From NCBI GenBank assembly GCA_015233615.1, contig JADFXJ010000027.1, forward strand, positions 1 through 38,078: a DNA stretch of 38,078 nucleotides, read 5' to 3'. Shown here piece by piece: positions 8,142 through 16,485 of this stretch (its first letter is position 1; each line of letters begins with the position of its first letter). Position numbers and translations under genes: made by a program. The notes beneath the pieces were generated by a model that saw nothing but the letters and a program-made list of their open reading frames with translations, was not told where the DNA came from and did no database searches. The stretch comes from Nitrospirota bacterium (lineage in GTDB: Bacteria; Nitrospirota; Thermodesulfovibrionia; Thermodesulfovibrionales; Magnetobacteriaceae).

Positions 8142-9575
8142 GTGTTACGAGAGATATCAAAGATTTCTGCATATTCGAACTCGATAGAAGAAATATTGGA
8201 CGGGGTCTGCGATTTGTGCAAAAAAGATATTGGAACATTTCAAACCCTGAATGTTTTTGTTGACAGGGGATTTCCCACGTTTTGCTACATGAATAACGAT
8301 AAAAAGGTACTTCTGAATCTCTCGATTCCATGGGACAGCATTGCCGGGGAGTGCATAAGAGAGAGAAAACAGATCATAACCTATGCACCCGATCATCCAA
8401 ATTTCGATAGTAATCTGCCGGATGCAGTGGGTATGAAGATATTACACATTATGGCAAAGCCGCTGGTTTTTTTAAATAATACGTTTGGCTGCATGGAGTT
8501 TTTAACGGAAAGGGCACTGGAACAACATGAAGTGGAGCTGCTTGGAACTATAGGCGACTATTTCGCACCGATAATTTACCTTCAGGAATGGTATGCAATC
8601 GAAAAACGCATATCGCATGCTATAAAGAATAAGGCATTCATCGGCATTCTGACGCTTTATGATAAGGACGTGGACGAGAAGGAAAAACAATCGACGTTAA
8701 ACGAATCGTTTAACGAAATATGCACGTTAAGCGAAGACTTTTTAAAGCTGACGGGAATTAAATGTGAAGTGCACAAAAAAAACGTTAACGATATTATTAA
8801 CACGGTTATCGAAAAAATAACCAAACTTGCAAAACTTAATAAAACACAGGTAAAAATCGTACACGAGTTAACTCCCGGCCTGCAGATATATTGCGATGAG
8901 TTTTCTATCAGGGAGGAGGTATTATTTAATATTGTAAAAAACATATGGGAGGAATGGCAGAAGAGAAAGCAGGAGGAGAGAATAATAGAATTCAGAACGT
9001 ACCAGGAGGACAATTACGCAACTATAGAAATAAAGGACAATGCCGGAGGTATACCTGAAAAAATTGCATCACGGTTTTTTTTACCCTTCGAGAGTTCAAA
9101 AGGTTCTGGCAGAGGCGTAGGGATGAACATAGCTTATCAGGTCATAAAGCAGCACAATGGTGAAATTACTTTTAAGACAAAAGAGGGCGATGGCACCGTA
9201 TTTTACATTAAGCTTTCCATGCTTAAGATGGACAGGAGAGATTTTTCGCGGTATAAGACGGAAGAAAACAGGGAAGTGGTAACTCTTGAATTCGACTCGC
9301 ACAAAAACAGCGGATATATGATCGATTTAAGTATGGGTGGTCTTTTGGGTTTATTTAAGATAAGCCCTCCTTATCCGCAGATTTCGAACTATGTCATGTT
9401 AAACCTCGATTTTGGAAACGGTAATAACGTTTCGGGTCTTTATGGATTGGTTGCAAGACTAGAGGTGATTGAACAATACAGGGATGCGGAATATATAAAA
9501 GTTGCCATCAGGTTCGACGATAAACTGGATTTACTGAAAAAAGAGAAACTGATGCGAGTTCTGTCGGTATTGTAG
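8142..9575 (+). CDS. GAF-histidine kinase-PilZ fusion protein
   Basis: 477 aa from GTG 8142, which has GGAGGA at 8128-8133, 8 nt upstream. The longer in-frame TTG at 8070 lies inside the terminator and ATG 8103 has no ribosome-binding site. Order of domains: a GAF-like sensor (about 6-150); a dimerisation segment with ISHAIKNKAF, His159 being the likely phospho-acceptor although the usual acidic +1 residue is Ala; and an HATPase (N-box EVLFNIVKN about 259-267, G1 DNAGGI, then FFLPFESS-KGSGRGVGMN). The C-terminal PilZ domain (about 366-477) has RDFSR and DLSMGG, the RxxxR and D/NxSxxG c-di-GMP motifs. No TM helix is seen, so it is probably cytosolic. No response regulator is adjacent. It probably links c-di-GMP to phosphorelay output; this is inference. 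Confidence 0.8.
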   Translation: MLREISKISAYSNSIEEILDGVCDLCKKDIGTFQTLNVFVDRGFPTFCYMNNDKKVLLNLSIPWDSIAGECIRERKQIITYAPDHPNFDSNLPDAVGMKILHIMAKPLVFLNNTFGCMEFLTERALEQHEVELLGTIGDYFAPIIYLQEWYAIEKRISHAIKNKAFIGILTLYDKDVDEKEKQSTLNESFNEICTLSEDFLKLTGIKCEVHKKNVNDIINTVIEKITKLAKLNKTQVKIVHELTPGLQIYCDEFSIREEVLFNIVKNIWEEWQKRKQEERIIEFRTYQEDNYATIEIKDNAGGIPEKIASRFFLPFESSKGSGRGVGMNIAYQVIKQHNGEITFKTKEGDGTVFYIKLSMLKMDRRDFSRYKTEENREVVTLEFDSHKNSGYMIDLSMGGLLGLFKISPPYPQISNYVMLNLDFGNGNNVSGLYGLVARLEVIEQYRDAEYIKVAIRFDDKLDLLKKEKLMRVLSVL

Positions 9576-9768
9576 TCCTGACGGCAAATTTATCGAATTT
9601 GTAGATCGTAAATGTAGCTCATAAGATAGAATTCACCTCTATACGCACGTAAAAAAGACTTCTTCAAAGGACAATATATCCAATCTCACTTCCCTTAACT
9701 CCACATTAATGTCATTTGGCAATCATAAGAGTAATATTTTATCAGCGAATGGTATTCCCTGGGGGGCG

Positions 9769-9819
9769 TTGCGGGGGCGCTCCCCCGCAAGAAGGGGTAG
9801 CGTAAGGACGCGCCCTTTT
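9769..9819. repeat. REP-like palindromic element, copy 1
   Basis: A 9-bp stem (9769-9777 with 9782-9790, loop CGCT) is followed by an imperfect second hairpin at 9792-9817 (AAGGG/CCCTT outer, GCG/CGC inner, loop TAAGGA). The 9790-9819 part recurs at 21541-21570 with only small differences, so this is an interspersed repeat family. It lies in the intergenic region upstream of the small coiled-coil gene. Confidence 0.6.
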
Positions 9820-9827
9820 GTCGAGAT

Positions 9828-9857
9828 TTGTGACGCTTTCATAATTTATGTTATAAT
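9828..9857 (+). promoter_or_regulatory. Promoter with consensus -10 five nt from a start codon
   Basis: TTGTGA 9828-9833, an 18-nt spacer, and TATAAT 9852-9857. The ATG at 9863 is 5 nt further on, so the expected transcription start coincides with the initiation codon. Confidence 0.55.
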
Positions 9858-9862
9858 CAAGC

Positions 9863-10318
9863 ATGAGAAGCTTATTTATACTCCTATTCTTGCTGTTTTT
9901 TATATCAACCGTCCCTGCCGCGGCAGGTTCATCGTTCACGCAGTCGGACAGGGACCGCATGATCAGACTCGAAACCAGGGTTGAAGACGGTTTCAAGGCA
10001 ACTAACCAAAGGATTGACGATATGATGGCTGATATGAATAGAAGGTTCGAGCAGGTCGATAAGCGATTCGATCAGGTTGATAAGCATTTCGATCAGGTGA
10101 CGACTTTCATGTTCTGGTGCTTTGGGATACTTTTTGGCGGCATGGGACTTTTAATAACGCTTGTGATATGGGATAGACGTACCGCAATTGCCCCCGCCGT
10201 ACACAAAACCAAAGAAATCGGGGAACGCACCGAATTAGTCGAAAAAGCTCTCCGGGAAGTAGCCTTGAAAAACCCCGACGTTAAAGAAGCGCTCAAGCAC
10301 TTCGGGCTGATGCAGTAA
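9863..10318 (+). CDS. Small exported coiled-coil protein with one TM helix
   Basis: 151 aa. It has a signal peptide (about 1-21, a hydrophobic LFILLFLLFFIS core ending AAAG), then a coiled coil (about 30-80) containing the seven-residue repeat RFEQVDK-RFDQVDK-HFDQV. A single TM helix (about 82-103) and a charged helical C-terminus follow. Proteins of this shape are common and poorly characterised; I cannot name a function. There is no Shine-Dalgarno; the consensus -10 box is immediately upstream, so a leaderless mRNA is likely. It converges on purB. Confidence 0.75.
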   Translation: MRSLFILLFLLFFISTVPAAAGSSFTQSDRDRMIRLETRVEDGFKATNQRIDDMMADMNRRFEQVDKRFDQVDKHFDQVTTFMFWCFGILFGGMGLLITLVIWDRRTAIAPAVHKTKEIGERTELVEKALREVALKNPDVKEALKHFGLMQ

Positions 10319-10381
10319 TATATTCCCCTTTCTCTCCGATCAATTGAAACGTGTTTGCCATGACCTGAGTAATTACAAAAA

Positions 10382-11689
10382 TTACGCTATAACGTTTTCC
10401 GGAAAAACCCTTTTGTATATGAAGTCCACGTGTTTGAGGTAATCCTTCAGGTCGAAAATCTCATCGAGTTCCTCGTCGGTTATAAATTTCCCCATGACAT
10501 CGTCTTTTTTGATAAGGGATTTAAAATCTTTTTTATTTTCCCAGCTCTCCATAGCCAGTCGCTGAACTATATCGTAAGCCTCCTCTCTCAGTAACCCGTG
10601 TTTAACGAGGGCCAGAAGTACTTTCTGGGAGTTGTACAGGCCAAAGCTCCGTCCGAGGTTGTCCATCATCGCTTGGGGGTAGACGTGCATTCCGGCTATA
10701 ATGCCCTTCATACGGTTTAGCATGTAGTCTACGAGTATCGTGGAATCCGGTATAATTACCCTTTCTACTGAGGAGTGGCTGATGTCCCGCTCGTGCCAGA
10801 GTGCGACGTTTTCGAGTGCCGCTATGGCGTTGGAACGTACGACTCTGGCAAGACCTGTGAGGTTTTCGCATCCGATGGGGTTTCGCTTATGCGGCATTGC
10901 GGAGGAACCTTTCTGTCCCCGGGCGAAGGGCTCTTCGGCCTCACGTACCTCAGTGCGCTGCAGATGACGGATTTCGACGGCCATCTTCTCTATGGTAGAG
11001 GCGGTTATGGCCAGTGCCGACATGTACTCGGCGTGCCTGTCCCGCTGTACTATTTGCGTGGCTATTGGTTCGGGCTTCAAGCCAAGTTTTTGGAGTACAC
11101 GCTCTTCGAGTTCGGGCTCCACGGAGGAAAACGTCCCCACGGCACCGGAAAGCTTACCCACGCTTATAGCATCTTTCGCGCGTTTCACCCGCTCTATGTT
11201 ACGCTTTATCTCCTCGTACCAGAGTGCGAACTTCAAACCAAAAGACATCGGTTCGGCGTGTATCCCGTGAGATCGGCCTATACAGGGGATGTCCTTATAT
11301 TTCAGGGCCTGCTCCTTAAGTGCGATTAACAGTGCATCCATGTCGCCGAGTATTATATCGGCGGCGTCTGCCATAAGCAGTGCCAGCGAGGTGTCAAGGA
11401 TATCCGATGAGGTAAGGCCCATGTGAATGTACCTGGAGGACTCCCCTACGTTCTCGGCTACGTTGGTGAGAAAGGCTATTACGTCGTGCCTGACCGTCTC
11501 TTCGATCCCGGCAATCCTTTGGACGTCGAATCCGGCTTTCTCCTTTATGGTATGCAGCGCATCCGCGGGGATTTGGCCCGATTCGGCCCGGTACTGGCAT
11601 ACCGCGATTTCCACGTCGAGCCACTTCCGGTACTTTGCTTCAAGCTCCCACAGTTGCCCCATCTCCTTGCGGGTGTATCTCTCTATCAT
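10382..11689 (-). CDS. purB: Adenylosuccinate lyase
   Basis: 435 aa, full length. It carries the fumarase/aspartase-superfamily signature GSSAMPHKRNP, containing the flexible-loop catalytic Ser, plus GRSHGIHAEPMSFG and TSSDILDT. It cleaves SAICAR to AICAR and adenylosuccinate to AMP, two fumarate-releasing steps of purine synthesis. It is the last gene of the minus-strand housekeeping block. GGAG lies about 11 nt before the ATG. The other purine genes in the window (purL, purF) are 18 kb away on the other strand. Confidence 0.97.
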   Translation of the reverse strand: MIERYTRKEMGQLWELEAKYRKWLDVEIAVCQYRAESGQIPADALHTIKEKAGFDVQRIAGIEETVRHDVIAFLTNVAENVGESSRYIHMGLTSSDILDTSLALLMADAADIILGDMDALLIALKEQALKYKDIPCIGRSHGIHAEPMSFGLKFALWYEEIKRNIERVKRAKDAISVGKLSGAVGTFSSVEPELEERVLQKLGLKPEPIATQIVQRDRHAEYMSALAITASTIEKMAVEIRHLQRTEVREAEEPFARGQKGSSAMPHKRNPIGCENLTGLARVVRSNAIAALENVALWHERDISHSSVERVIIPDSTILVDYMLNRMKGIIAGMHVYPQAMMDNLGRSFGLYNSQKVLLALVKHGLLREEAYDIVQRLAMESWENKKDFKSLIKKDDVMGKFITDEELDEIFDLKDYLKHVDFIYKRVFPENVIA

Positions 11690-11778
11690 TTGCTTTAATC
11701 TCCGGATCGATACAGGCCCTCCGGCCTATGCCGATCAAATATTATATCAGGAATTCTTACCTTATTGCGCAAGACGGT

Positions 11779-12504
11779 TCAATATCCGTAGCTCAGGCGT
11801 TCGATGAGCCGCGAGGGCAATCCCACGACTTCCATCTCCTTTTGCGTCTTCCTTACTTCATACCCGACGCGTACTATCTCTATCTTATGGCTGTTCATAA
11901 CGCAGTAGGATGCCCTGGGGTCACCGTCGCGGGGCTGGCCTACGCTGCCGTCGTTTACCATATACCTGCTGCCGGGGTTTATCTCTGCAGCGTTTTTGTG
12001 TATAAGCATTTCGCCGGAGCTTTTCTGCTCGATTATGACAGGAGTATGGCTATGTCCTATGAAGCAAATCTTTTGCCTGAAAACCTCGAAGTTTACGGCA
12101 GCGTCTTTCAGAGAAAAAAGGTAGTCCCAGTTTTCGGGGTTAAGCGGTGTGGCGTGGACGAAAAAAGCGTCCCTCTCCACGCATGACTTAACCAGCTTGA
12201 AAGATTCGAGAAATTCCAGGTGCTCGTCTGACATAACCTCTTTAGTATAATTAACTGCGGCAACGGCATTTTCGTTGAAATACTCGATACTCGTAAATCC
12301 CAGCACGGCCCAGTCGTGGTTGCCGGCTATTAGTACGGTGCAGTTATCTCTCAGGAGGTCAAGACACCTGTCGGGCAGGGGGCCGTATCCTACGGCATCG
12401 CCAACAAAATAGACCTCGTCTATACCTCGGTCCCCGATGTCTTTAAGTACACTCTCGAGAGCGTGCAAATTGGAATGCACGTCGGAAATAACTGCATATG
12501 CCAT
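11779..12504 (-). CDS. Calcineurin-like metallophosphoesterase (YfcE/predicted phosphodiesterase type)
   Basis: 241 aa. Dinuclear metal motifs occur in order: SDVHSN (Asp8, His10), VGDAVG (about 34-39), GNHD (61-64) and a GHSHTP near residue 152, with a further His/Asn between. Family members are cytosolic phosphodiesterases or phosphatases of varied substrate; a cyclic nucleotide, Ap4A or protein phosphate target cannot be distinguished here. It lies between nusB (33 bp upstream) and purB (89 bp downstream), probably in the same transcript. Confidence 0.85.
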   Translation of the reverse strand: MAYAVISDVHSNLHALESVLKDIGDRGIDEVYFVGDAVGYGPLPDRCLDLLRDNCTVLIAGNHDWAVLGFTSIEYFNENAVAAVNYTKEVMSDEHLEFLESFKLVKSCVERDAFFVHATPLNPENWDYLFSLKDAAVNFEVFRQKICFIGHSHTPVIIEQKSSGEMLIHKNAAEINPGSRYMVNDGSVGQPRDGDPRASYCVMNSHKIEIVRVGYEVRKTQKEMEVVGLPSRLIERLSYGY

Positions 12505-12537
12505 TGGTGCTACCCCCTGCGATAGTATTATGGTTTA

Positions 12538-12942
12538 TTATGGACGGCCGTGGGCTATCCTGTCAAGAACCCCGTTTATGAACGAATAGGATTCTATGGT
12601 GGAAAATTTCTTGGCTATGTCCACCGCCTCGTTAATGGTAACGGCAGCGGGAATATCGGTTCTGTACCTTAGCTCGTAGACGGCAAAGCGCATAATGTTG
12701 CGATCTACAGCAGCTATTCTGTCGAACTCCCAATGCTTCGACGCCGACTGTATTATCTCGTCTATCTCTTTCAGGTGCCTTATGGTACCCCCGATAATAT
12801 CTTCGACGAAGGCTATGGTCTCCACGGAGGCTCCCCGCTGGGATAACTCCGATGCCCGGTCTGTGCCACCCCGGGTTGTTCCGGTAAACTCGAACTCAAA
12901 GAGTACCTGAAGTATGAATTCTCTTGCCTGCCTTCTCGTCAA
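12538..12942 (-). CDS. nusB: Transcription antitermination factor NusB
   Basis: 134 aa, typical length. The N-terminal RRQAREFILQVLFEFEF matches the conserved start of NusB, and the C-terminal helices carry AVTINEAVDIAKKFS and SFINGVLDRIA. NusB with NusE (S10) binds boxA RNA and promotes rRNA antitermination. The start is TTG at 12942; no ATG or GTG is available before the conserved N-terminus. It has no clear Shine-Dalgarno and sits in the same frame as ribH, only 12 nt after the ribH stop, so translation probably relies on ribosomes finishing ribH. The ribH-nusB order is widespread in bacteria. Confidence 0.93.
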   Translation of the reverse strand: MTRRQAREFILQVLFEFEFTGTTRGGTDRASELSQRGASVETIAFVEDIIGGTIRHLKEIDEIIQSASKHWEFDRIAAVDRNIMRFAVYELRYRTDIPAAVTINEAVDIAKKFSTIESYSFINGVLDRIAHGRP

Positions 12943-12954
12943 GTGGGGGGACCG

Positions 12955-13416
12955 TTAAAAACGTCTCATAAGATCCGCCATTTCGATGGCAGTCAAACTC
13001 GCGTCCCAGCCCTTGTTGCCGCTCTTTGTACCGGCGCGCTCGACGGCCTGCTCTATGTTGTCCGACGTGATGACACCGTAAGCTATGGGTACTCCCGTTT
13101 CCATGGAAGCCATGGCTATGCCCTTGGATGCCTCCGCCGCCACGAAGTCAAAGTGGGGGGTGGCACCCCTTATTATGGCCGCCAGTGTTATTACTGCGTT
13201 AAAGGCATGTGTGGCGGCCGCCTTTTTTGCCATCAGCGGTACCTCGAAAGAACCGGGCACCTTTACCACGGTAATGTCGTCGGTGTGTGCTCCGTGCCTC
13301 AGAAGGGCGTCTAAGGCCCCTTCAAGGAGACGCTCCGTTATGAAAGTGTTAAACCTGCTCACGACGATGCAGAATTTGAGGCCTGCGGCGTTTAAGTTTC
13401 CTTCGACGAGTTTCAT
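12955..13416 (-). CDS. ribH: 6,7-dimethyl-8-ribityllumazine synthase
   Basis: 153 aa. It has VVSRFN near the N-terminus (substrate-binding Phe), VPGSFEVP, and [10 protein letters not shown] containing catalytic His88. It condenses 5-amino-6-ribitylamino-uracil with 3,4-dihydroxybutanone phosphate, and the family forms pentameric or icosahedral shells. It follows ribBA with a 32-bp gap and precedes nusB by 12 bp, so it belongs to the riboflavin operon. Confidence 0.97.
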   Translation of the reverse strand: MKLVEGNLNAAGLKFCIVVSRFNTFITERLLEGALDALLRHGAHTDDITVVKVPGSFEVPLMAKKAAATHAFNAVITLAAIIRGATPHFDFVAAEASKGIAMASMETGVPIAYGVITSDNIEQAVERAGTKSGNKGWDASLTAIEMADLMRRF

Positions 13417-13448
13417 TCCCTTCTCCTTTTGATATATTCAATCCGGCC

Positions 13449-14666
13449 TTATACTTCGTCGAGCATATGGCCCATCTTTTTCTTTTTCGTTTTAAGGTAA
13501 ACAAGGTTCTTGTCACACGGGGTTATCTCGATGGCAACCCTTTCGGCTACTTTCAGTCCGTAGCCCTCCAGTCCGACTATCTTCCTGGGATTGTTCGTCA
13601 TAAGACGCAGATTCTTTATACCCAGGTCAACGAGTATCTGGGCCCCTATGCCGTAGTCCCTGAGGTCGGCCTCGAAACCAAGTTCTATGTTGGCCTCCAC
13701 GGTATCCAGTCCCTTGTCCTGAAGCTCGTAGGCTTTCAGCTTATTGGCAAGTCCTATGCCCCTGCCCTCCTGCCTCATGTAGAGAATAGCCCCTCTGCCC
13801 TCCTGGTCAATCAACTCCATGGCCCGCCTGAGCTGTTCACCACAATCGCAGCGCCTGGAGCCAAAGACGTCTCCCGTGAGACATTCCGAGTGAACCCTTA
13901 CGAAGACGGGCTCGCCGCTGCCCACGTCCCCCTTTATGAGGGCCATGTGGATGTTGTCGTCGACTGCGTTTTCGTAGGCGATGGCCTGGAAGTCTCCGCC
14001 ATACCTGGTGGGAAACTTCACATTTGCTATCCTGTGTACCAGACGCTCGTTTTTCAGCCTGTACTCTATGAGGTCCTTGATCGTTACCACCTTCAGACCA
14101 TGAGTCTTAGACACTTCCATAAGCTCGGGTACACGGGCCATGGTACCGTCCTCGTTCATTATCTCGCATATTACCCCGGAGGGGTTCATTCCGGCCAGTT
14201 TCGACAGATCTACGGAGCCCTCCGTCTGGCCTGCACGTTGAAGGACGCCACCGGGCTTGGCTCTCAGGGGAAAGACATGGCCGGGCCGAACCAGATCTTC
14301 GGGACGGGTTTTCGTGTCTATCGCCGTTAGTATGGTTCTGGCTCTGTCCTGGGCCGAAATGCCGGTGGTTACACCGCGCCGTGCCTCTACCGATACGGTG
14401 AACGCGGTGCCGAAGGGTGAGTTGTTTTCGTTGGTCATCATGGGCAATTCCAGGTATTTGACCCTCTCCGGAGTGAGGCTCAGGCATATAAGACCACGTC
14501 CGTAGCGAGCCATGAAGTTTATGGCCTCCGCTGAAATCTTCTCCGCGGCCATACAGAAATCTCCCTCGTTTTCCCTGTCCTCGTCGTCTATCAGGATGAC
14601 CATCTTGCCCTGCCTGACGTCATCGATAGCCTCTTCTATTGTATTGAAAATATATTTAGACTTCAT
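13449..14666 (-). CDS. ribBA: Bifunctional DHBP synthase / GTP cyclohydrolase II
   Basis: 405 aa fusion. The N-terminal RibB domain (about 1-205) has [11 protein letters not shown] and the catalytic acidic loop. The C-terminal RibA domain (about 210-400) has [20 protein letters not shown] (zinc Cys-x10-Cys-x-Cys), [12 protein letters not shown] and TNNPRKI. It supplies both early precursors of riboflavin, from ribulose-5-phosphate and GTP. The start overlaps the ribE stop by 4 nt (ATGA), indicating translational coupling. Confidence 0.97.
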   Translation of the reverse strand: MKSKYIFNTIEEAIDDVRQGKMVILIDDEDRENEGDFCMAAEKISAEAINFMARYGRGLICLSLTPERVKYLELPMMTNENNSPFGTAFTVSVEARRGVTTGISAQDRARTILTAIDTKTRPEDLVRPGHVFPLRAKPGGVLQRAGQTEGSVDLSKLAGMNPSGVICEIMNEDGTMARVPELMEVSKTHGLKVVTIKDLIEYRLKNERLVHRIANVKFPTRYGGDFQAIAYENAVDDNIHMALIKGDVGSGEPVFVRVHSECLTGDVFGSRRCDCGEQLRRAMELIDQEGRGAILYMRQEGRGIGLANKLKAYELQDKGLDTVEANIELGFEADLRDYGIGAQILVDLGIKNLRLMTNNPRKIVGLEGYGLKVAERVAIEITPCDKNLVYLKTKKKKMGHMLDEV

Positions 14667-15355
14667 TTCATGTATCCTTCCTCTTTTAGTTTCGTAATGA
14701 GGCCCTCTTGTGTGCCATATGAGCCCCTGGCATCCACGCCCCGGCCGACGCCCGGATTTATACCCGTTTGCCGGACGACAAATTTTTCGACGTATTTGCC
14801 GATTATATCGGCTTCGAGGTTTACTCTGTCGCCCCTGCCTTTGCGGCCCAACGTAGTAACCGAGGCCGTGTGAGGTATGAGACCTACCGTAAAGCCCCCG
14901 TTACAGAGGTCCACTACGGTCAGGCTGACGCCATCTATGGTGATAGAGCCCTTCCTGACAACGTAGCGGGTAACGTCGTCGCCTGCCTCCACGACTATAG
15001 CCGTATAATCCCCATCCCGCCGCTTTTCCTTTATTGTCCCTACGCCATCGACGTGTCCGGTAACGAAGTGGCCTCCAAAGAGACTACTGCCGCTCATGGC
15101 AGGCTCGAGGTTCACTCGTTTGCCTGCGGTGACCGAGGCCATATCCGTAGTTTTCATCGTTTCCTGCGAGACGTCGAAGAAGACTACGTCTCCGGTAATT
15201 CGTACCACCGTCAGGCAGACACCGCTGACGGCTATGCTGTCACCTATAGTGGTCGCAGTGGCCACAGAGGCATCCCTCACGGCGAGTTCGGTTACGCCAT
15301 AGTTTTTTTTGAGGCCCACCACCTCGCCCATGGACTTTACTATGCCTGTAAACAT
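14663..15355 (-). CDS. ribE: Riboflavin synthase alpha subunit
   Basis: About 230 aa from ATG 15355, chosen because the family invariantly begins MFTGIV; an in-frame ATG 30 nt upstream would add ten unconserved residues. Two lumazine-binding repeats are visible: the first with [11 protein letters not shown] and [12 protein letters not shown], the second with [11 protein letters not shown]. It dismutates two 6,7-dimethyl-8-ribityllumazine molecules to riboflavin. The C-terminus has a short extra tail after the second repeat. It is first in a ribE-ribBA-ribH-nusB series. ribD, which often heads such operons, is absent, and I see no FMN riboswitch upstream. Confidence 0.95.
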   Translation of the reverse strand: MFTGIVKSMGEVVGLKKNYGVTELAVRDASVATATTIGDSIAVSGVCLTVVRITGDVVFFDVSQETMKTTDMASVTAGKRVNLEPAMSGSSLFGGHFVTGHVDGVGTIKEKRRDGDYTAIVVEAGDDVTRYVVRKGSITIDGVSLTVVDLCNGGFTVGLIPHTASVTTLGRKGRGDRVNLEADIIGKYVEKFVVRQTGINPGVGRGVDARGSYGTQEGLITKLKEEGYMK

Positions 15356-15447
15356 CTCTGAAGTATGCGGCTTTCGGGTAAACATTTCCCGGTTAAACGG
15401 CTCTCAAGTAAACGTATCATAGGTATTAACTCAGTCGCGGCCATAAC

Positions 15448-15801
15448 TCACTGGGTTACGTTTATGTTAAAATCGAGGGTTTTCTGGTAAACACCCAGGT
15501 AGTCGGCTTTAACATGCCAGGAGATTTTTACGTTCACTTTCTTTTCCTTCTCGTCTACGTTTACGGTTATATCTTCTTTCGGTATCGGCAACTTTAACTC
15601 CTGCACCTTTTCGTAGACCAGGTCAAGGGTCTTTGGCTTGTCCTGGCCAAGTCTCGCTATTTCGACGCATTCGGACTCAAGGGAGCTATACCTGTAATAG
15701 GGCATTCCAAAGACGTATCCCGCGTAAAATATCATGATAGTTACGATAATGGAGATAACGGGCATTATGGAAGAGCCGCTTTCGTCTTTCAATCGCTTCA
15801 T
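15448..15801 (-). CDS. DUF4845-like small membrane protein downstream of lepB
   Basis: 117 aa. It has a short basic/acidic head (MKRLKDESGSS), one TM helix (about 13-31), then a mostly extracytoplasmic domain of about 85 residues with alternating charged strands (ITVNVDEKEKKVNVKISWHV). The shape and position directly after lepB match the DUF4845 proteins often encoded next to lepB in Gram-negatives; function is unknown. Its start overlaps the lepB stop by 4 nt. Assignment to the family is by shape and context, not by a diagnostic motif. Confidence 0.6.
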   Translation of the reverse strand: MKRLKDESGSSIMPVISIIVTIMIFYAGYVFGMPYYRYSSLESECVEIARLGQDKPKTLDLVYEKVQELKLPIPKEDITVNVDEKEKKVNVKISWHVKADYLGVYQKTLDFNINVTQ

Positions 15802-16472
15802 TTCACTAACCCTCCTATTCTATCAAATCTGGGCCAACCCTGGCCGTTAAAAAACGGCCACATTTTTTCATTATCCCACGACCAGTAAATCAACATAGCC
15901 TTACCACGTACGAGAGAAAGATCTACGAAACCCCAGTACCTGCTGTCATAGCTCTGGTCCCTGTTGTCTCCCATTACGAAGACGTCGCCCTCCGGCACCG
16001 TAAGCGGAGGAAGAATGTCCCGCTTGGGCACGTCTTTTTTACCGGAATTGTCAACGTGGCGTATGTAAGGTTCATTTAATATTTTACCATTTACGTAAAT
16101 TTTCTGGTTTACGATTTCCACGGTATCACCCGATGTGGCTATTACCCGCTTGATGAAGTCCCTGGTCTGGTCCTGGGGAAACTTAAATACTATGATGTCT
16201 CCTTTTTTTGGCGAGGAAAAGGTTAATACCTTTTTGTCCAGCAAGGGGATTTCTACGCCGTAGACGAACTTGTTAACCAGGAGATGGTCGCCTATCAGGA
16301 GTGTCGGTATCATGGATCCGGATGGTATCTTGAAAGCCTGCACCACGAACGACCTGATCAGCAGGGCTAATATAAGGGCCGTTACTATGGCCTCGATGTA
16401 CTCCCTGGCCATACTTTTAGGTCTGCCGTTTACGATTTTGATTCCTGAATCTTTTTCTTGTGTGTTATTCAC
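15798..16472 (-). CDS. lepB: Signal peptidase I
   Basis: 224 aa. One N-terminal TM helix (about 26-46) is followed by box B IPSGSMIPTL with nucleophile Ser53, box D KRVIATSGD with general-base Lys108, and box E GDNRDQSYDSR. It cleaves signal peptides of exported proteins on the outer face of the cytoplasmic membrane. It is 13 bp after lepA in the common lepA-lepB arrangement and overlaps the next gene by 4 nt. Confidence 0.96.
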   Translation of the reverse strand: MNNTQEKDSGIKIVNGRPKSMAREYIEAIVTALILALLIRSFVVQAFKIPSGSMIPTLLIGDHLLVNKFVYGVEIPLLDKKVLTFSSPKKGDIIVFKFPQDQTRDFIKRVIATSGDTVEIVNQKIYVNGKILNEPYIRHVDNSGKKDVPKRDILPPLTVPEGDVFVMGDNRDQSYDSRYWGFVDLSLVRGKAMLIYWSWDNEKMWPFFNGQGWPRFDRIGGLVK

Positions 16473-16485
16473 TTATACACCCTCG

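Noticed and set aside
11423-11698. Long plus-strand frames inside purB
   Set aside because: Opposite-strand shadows of a clear adenylosuccinate lyase gene.
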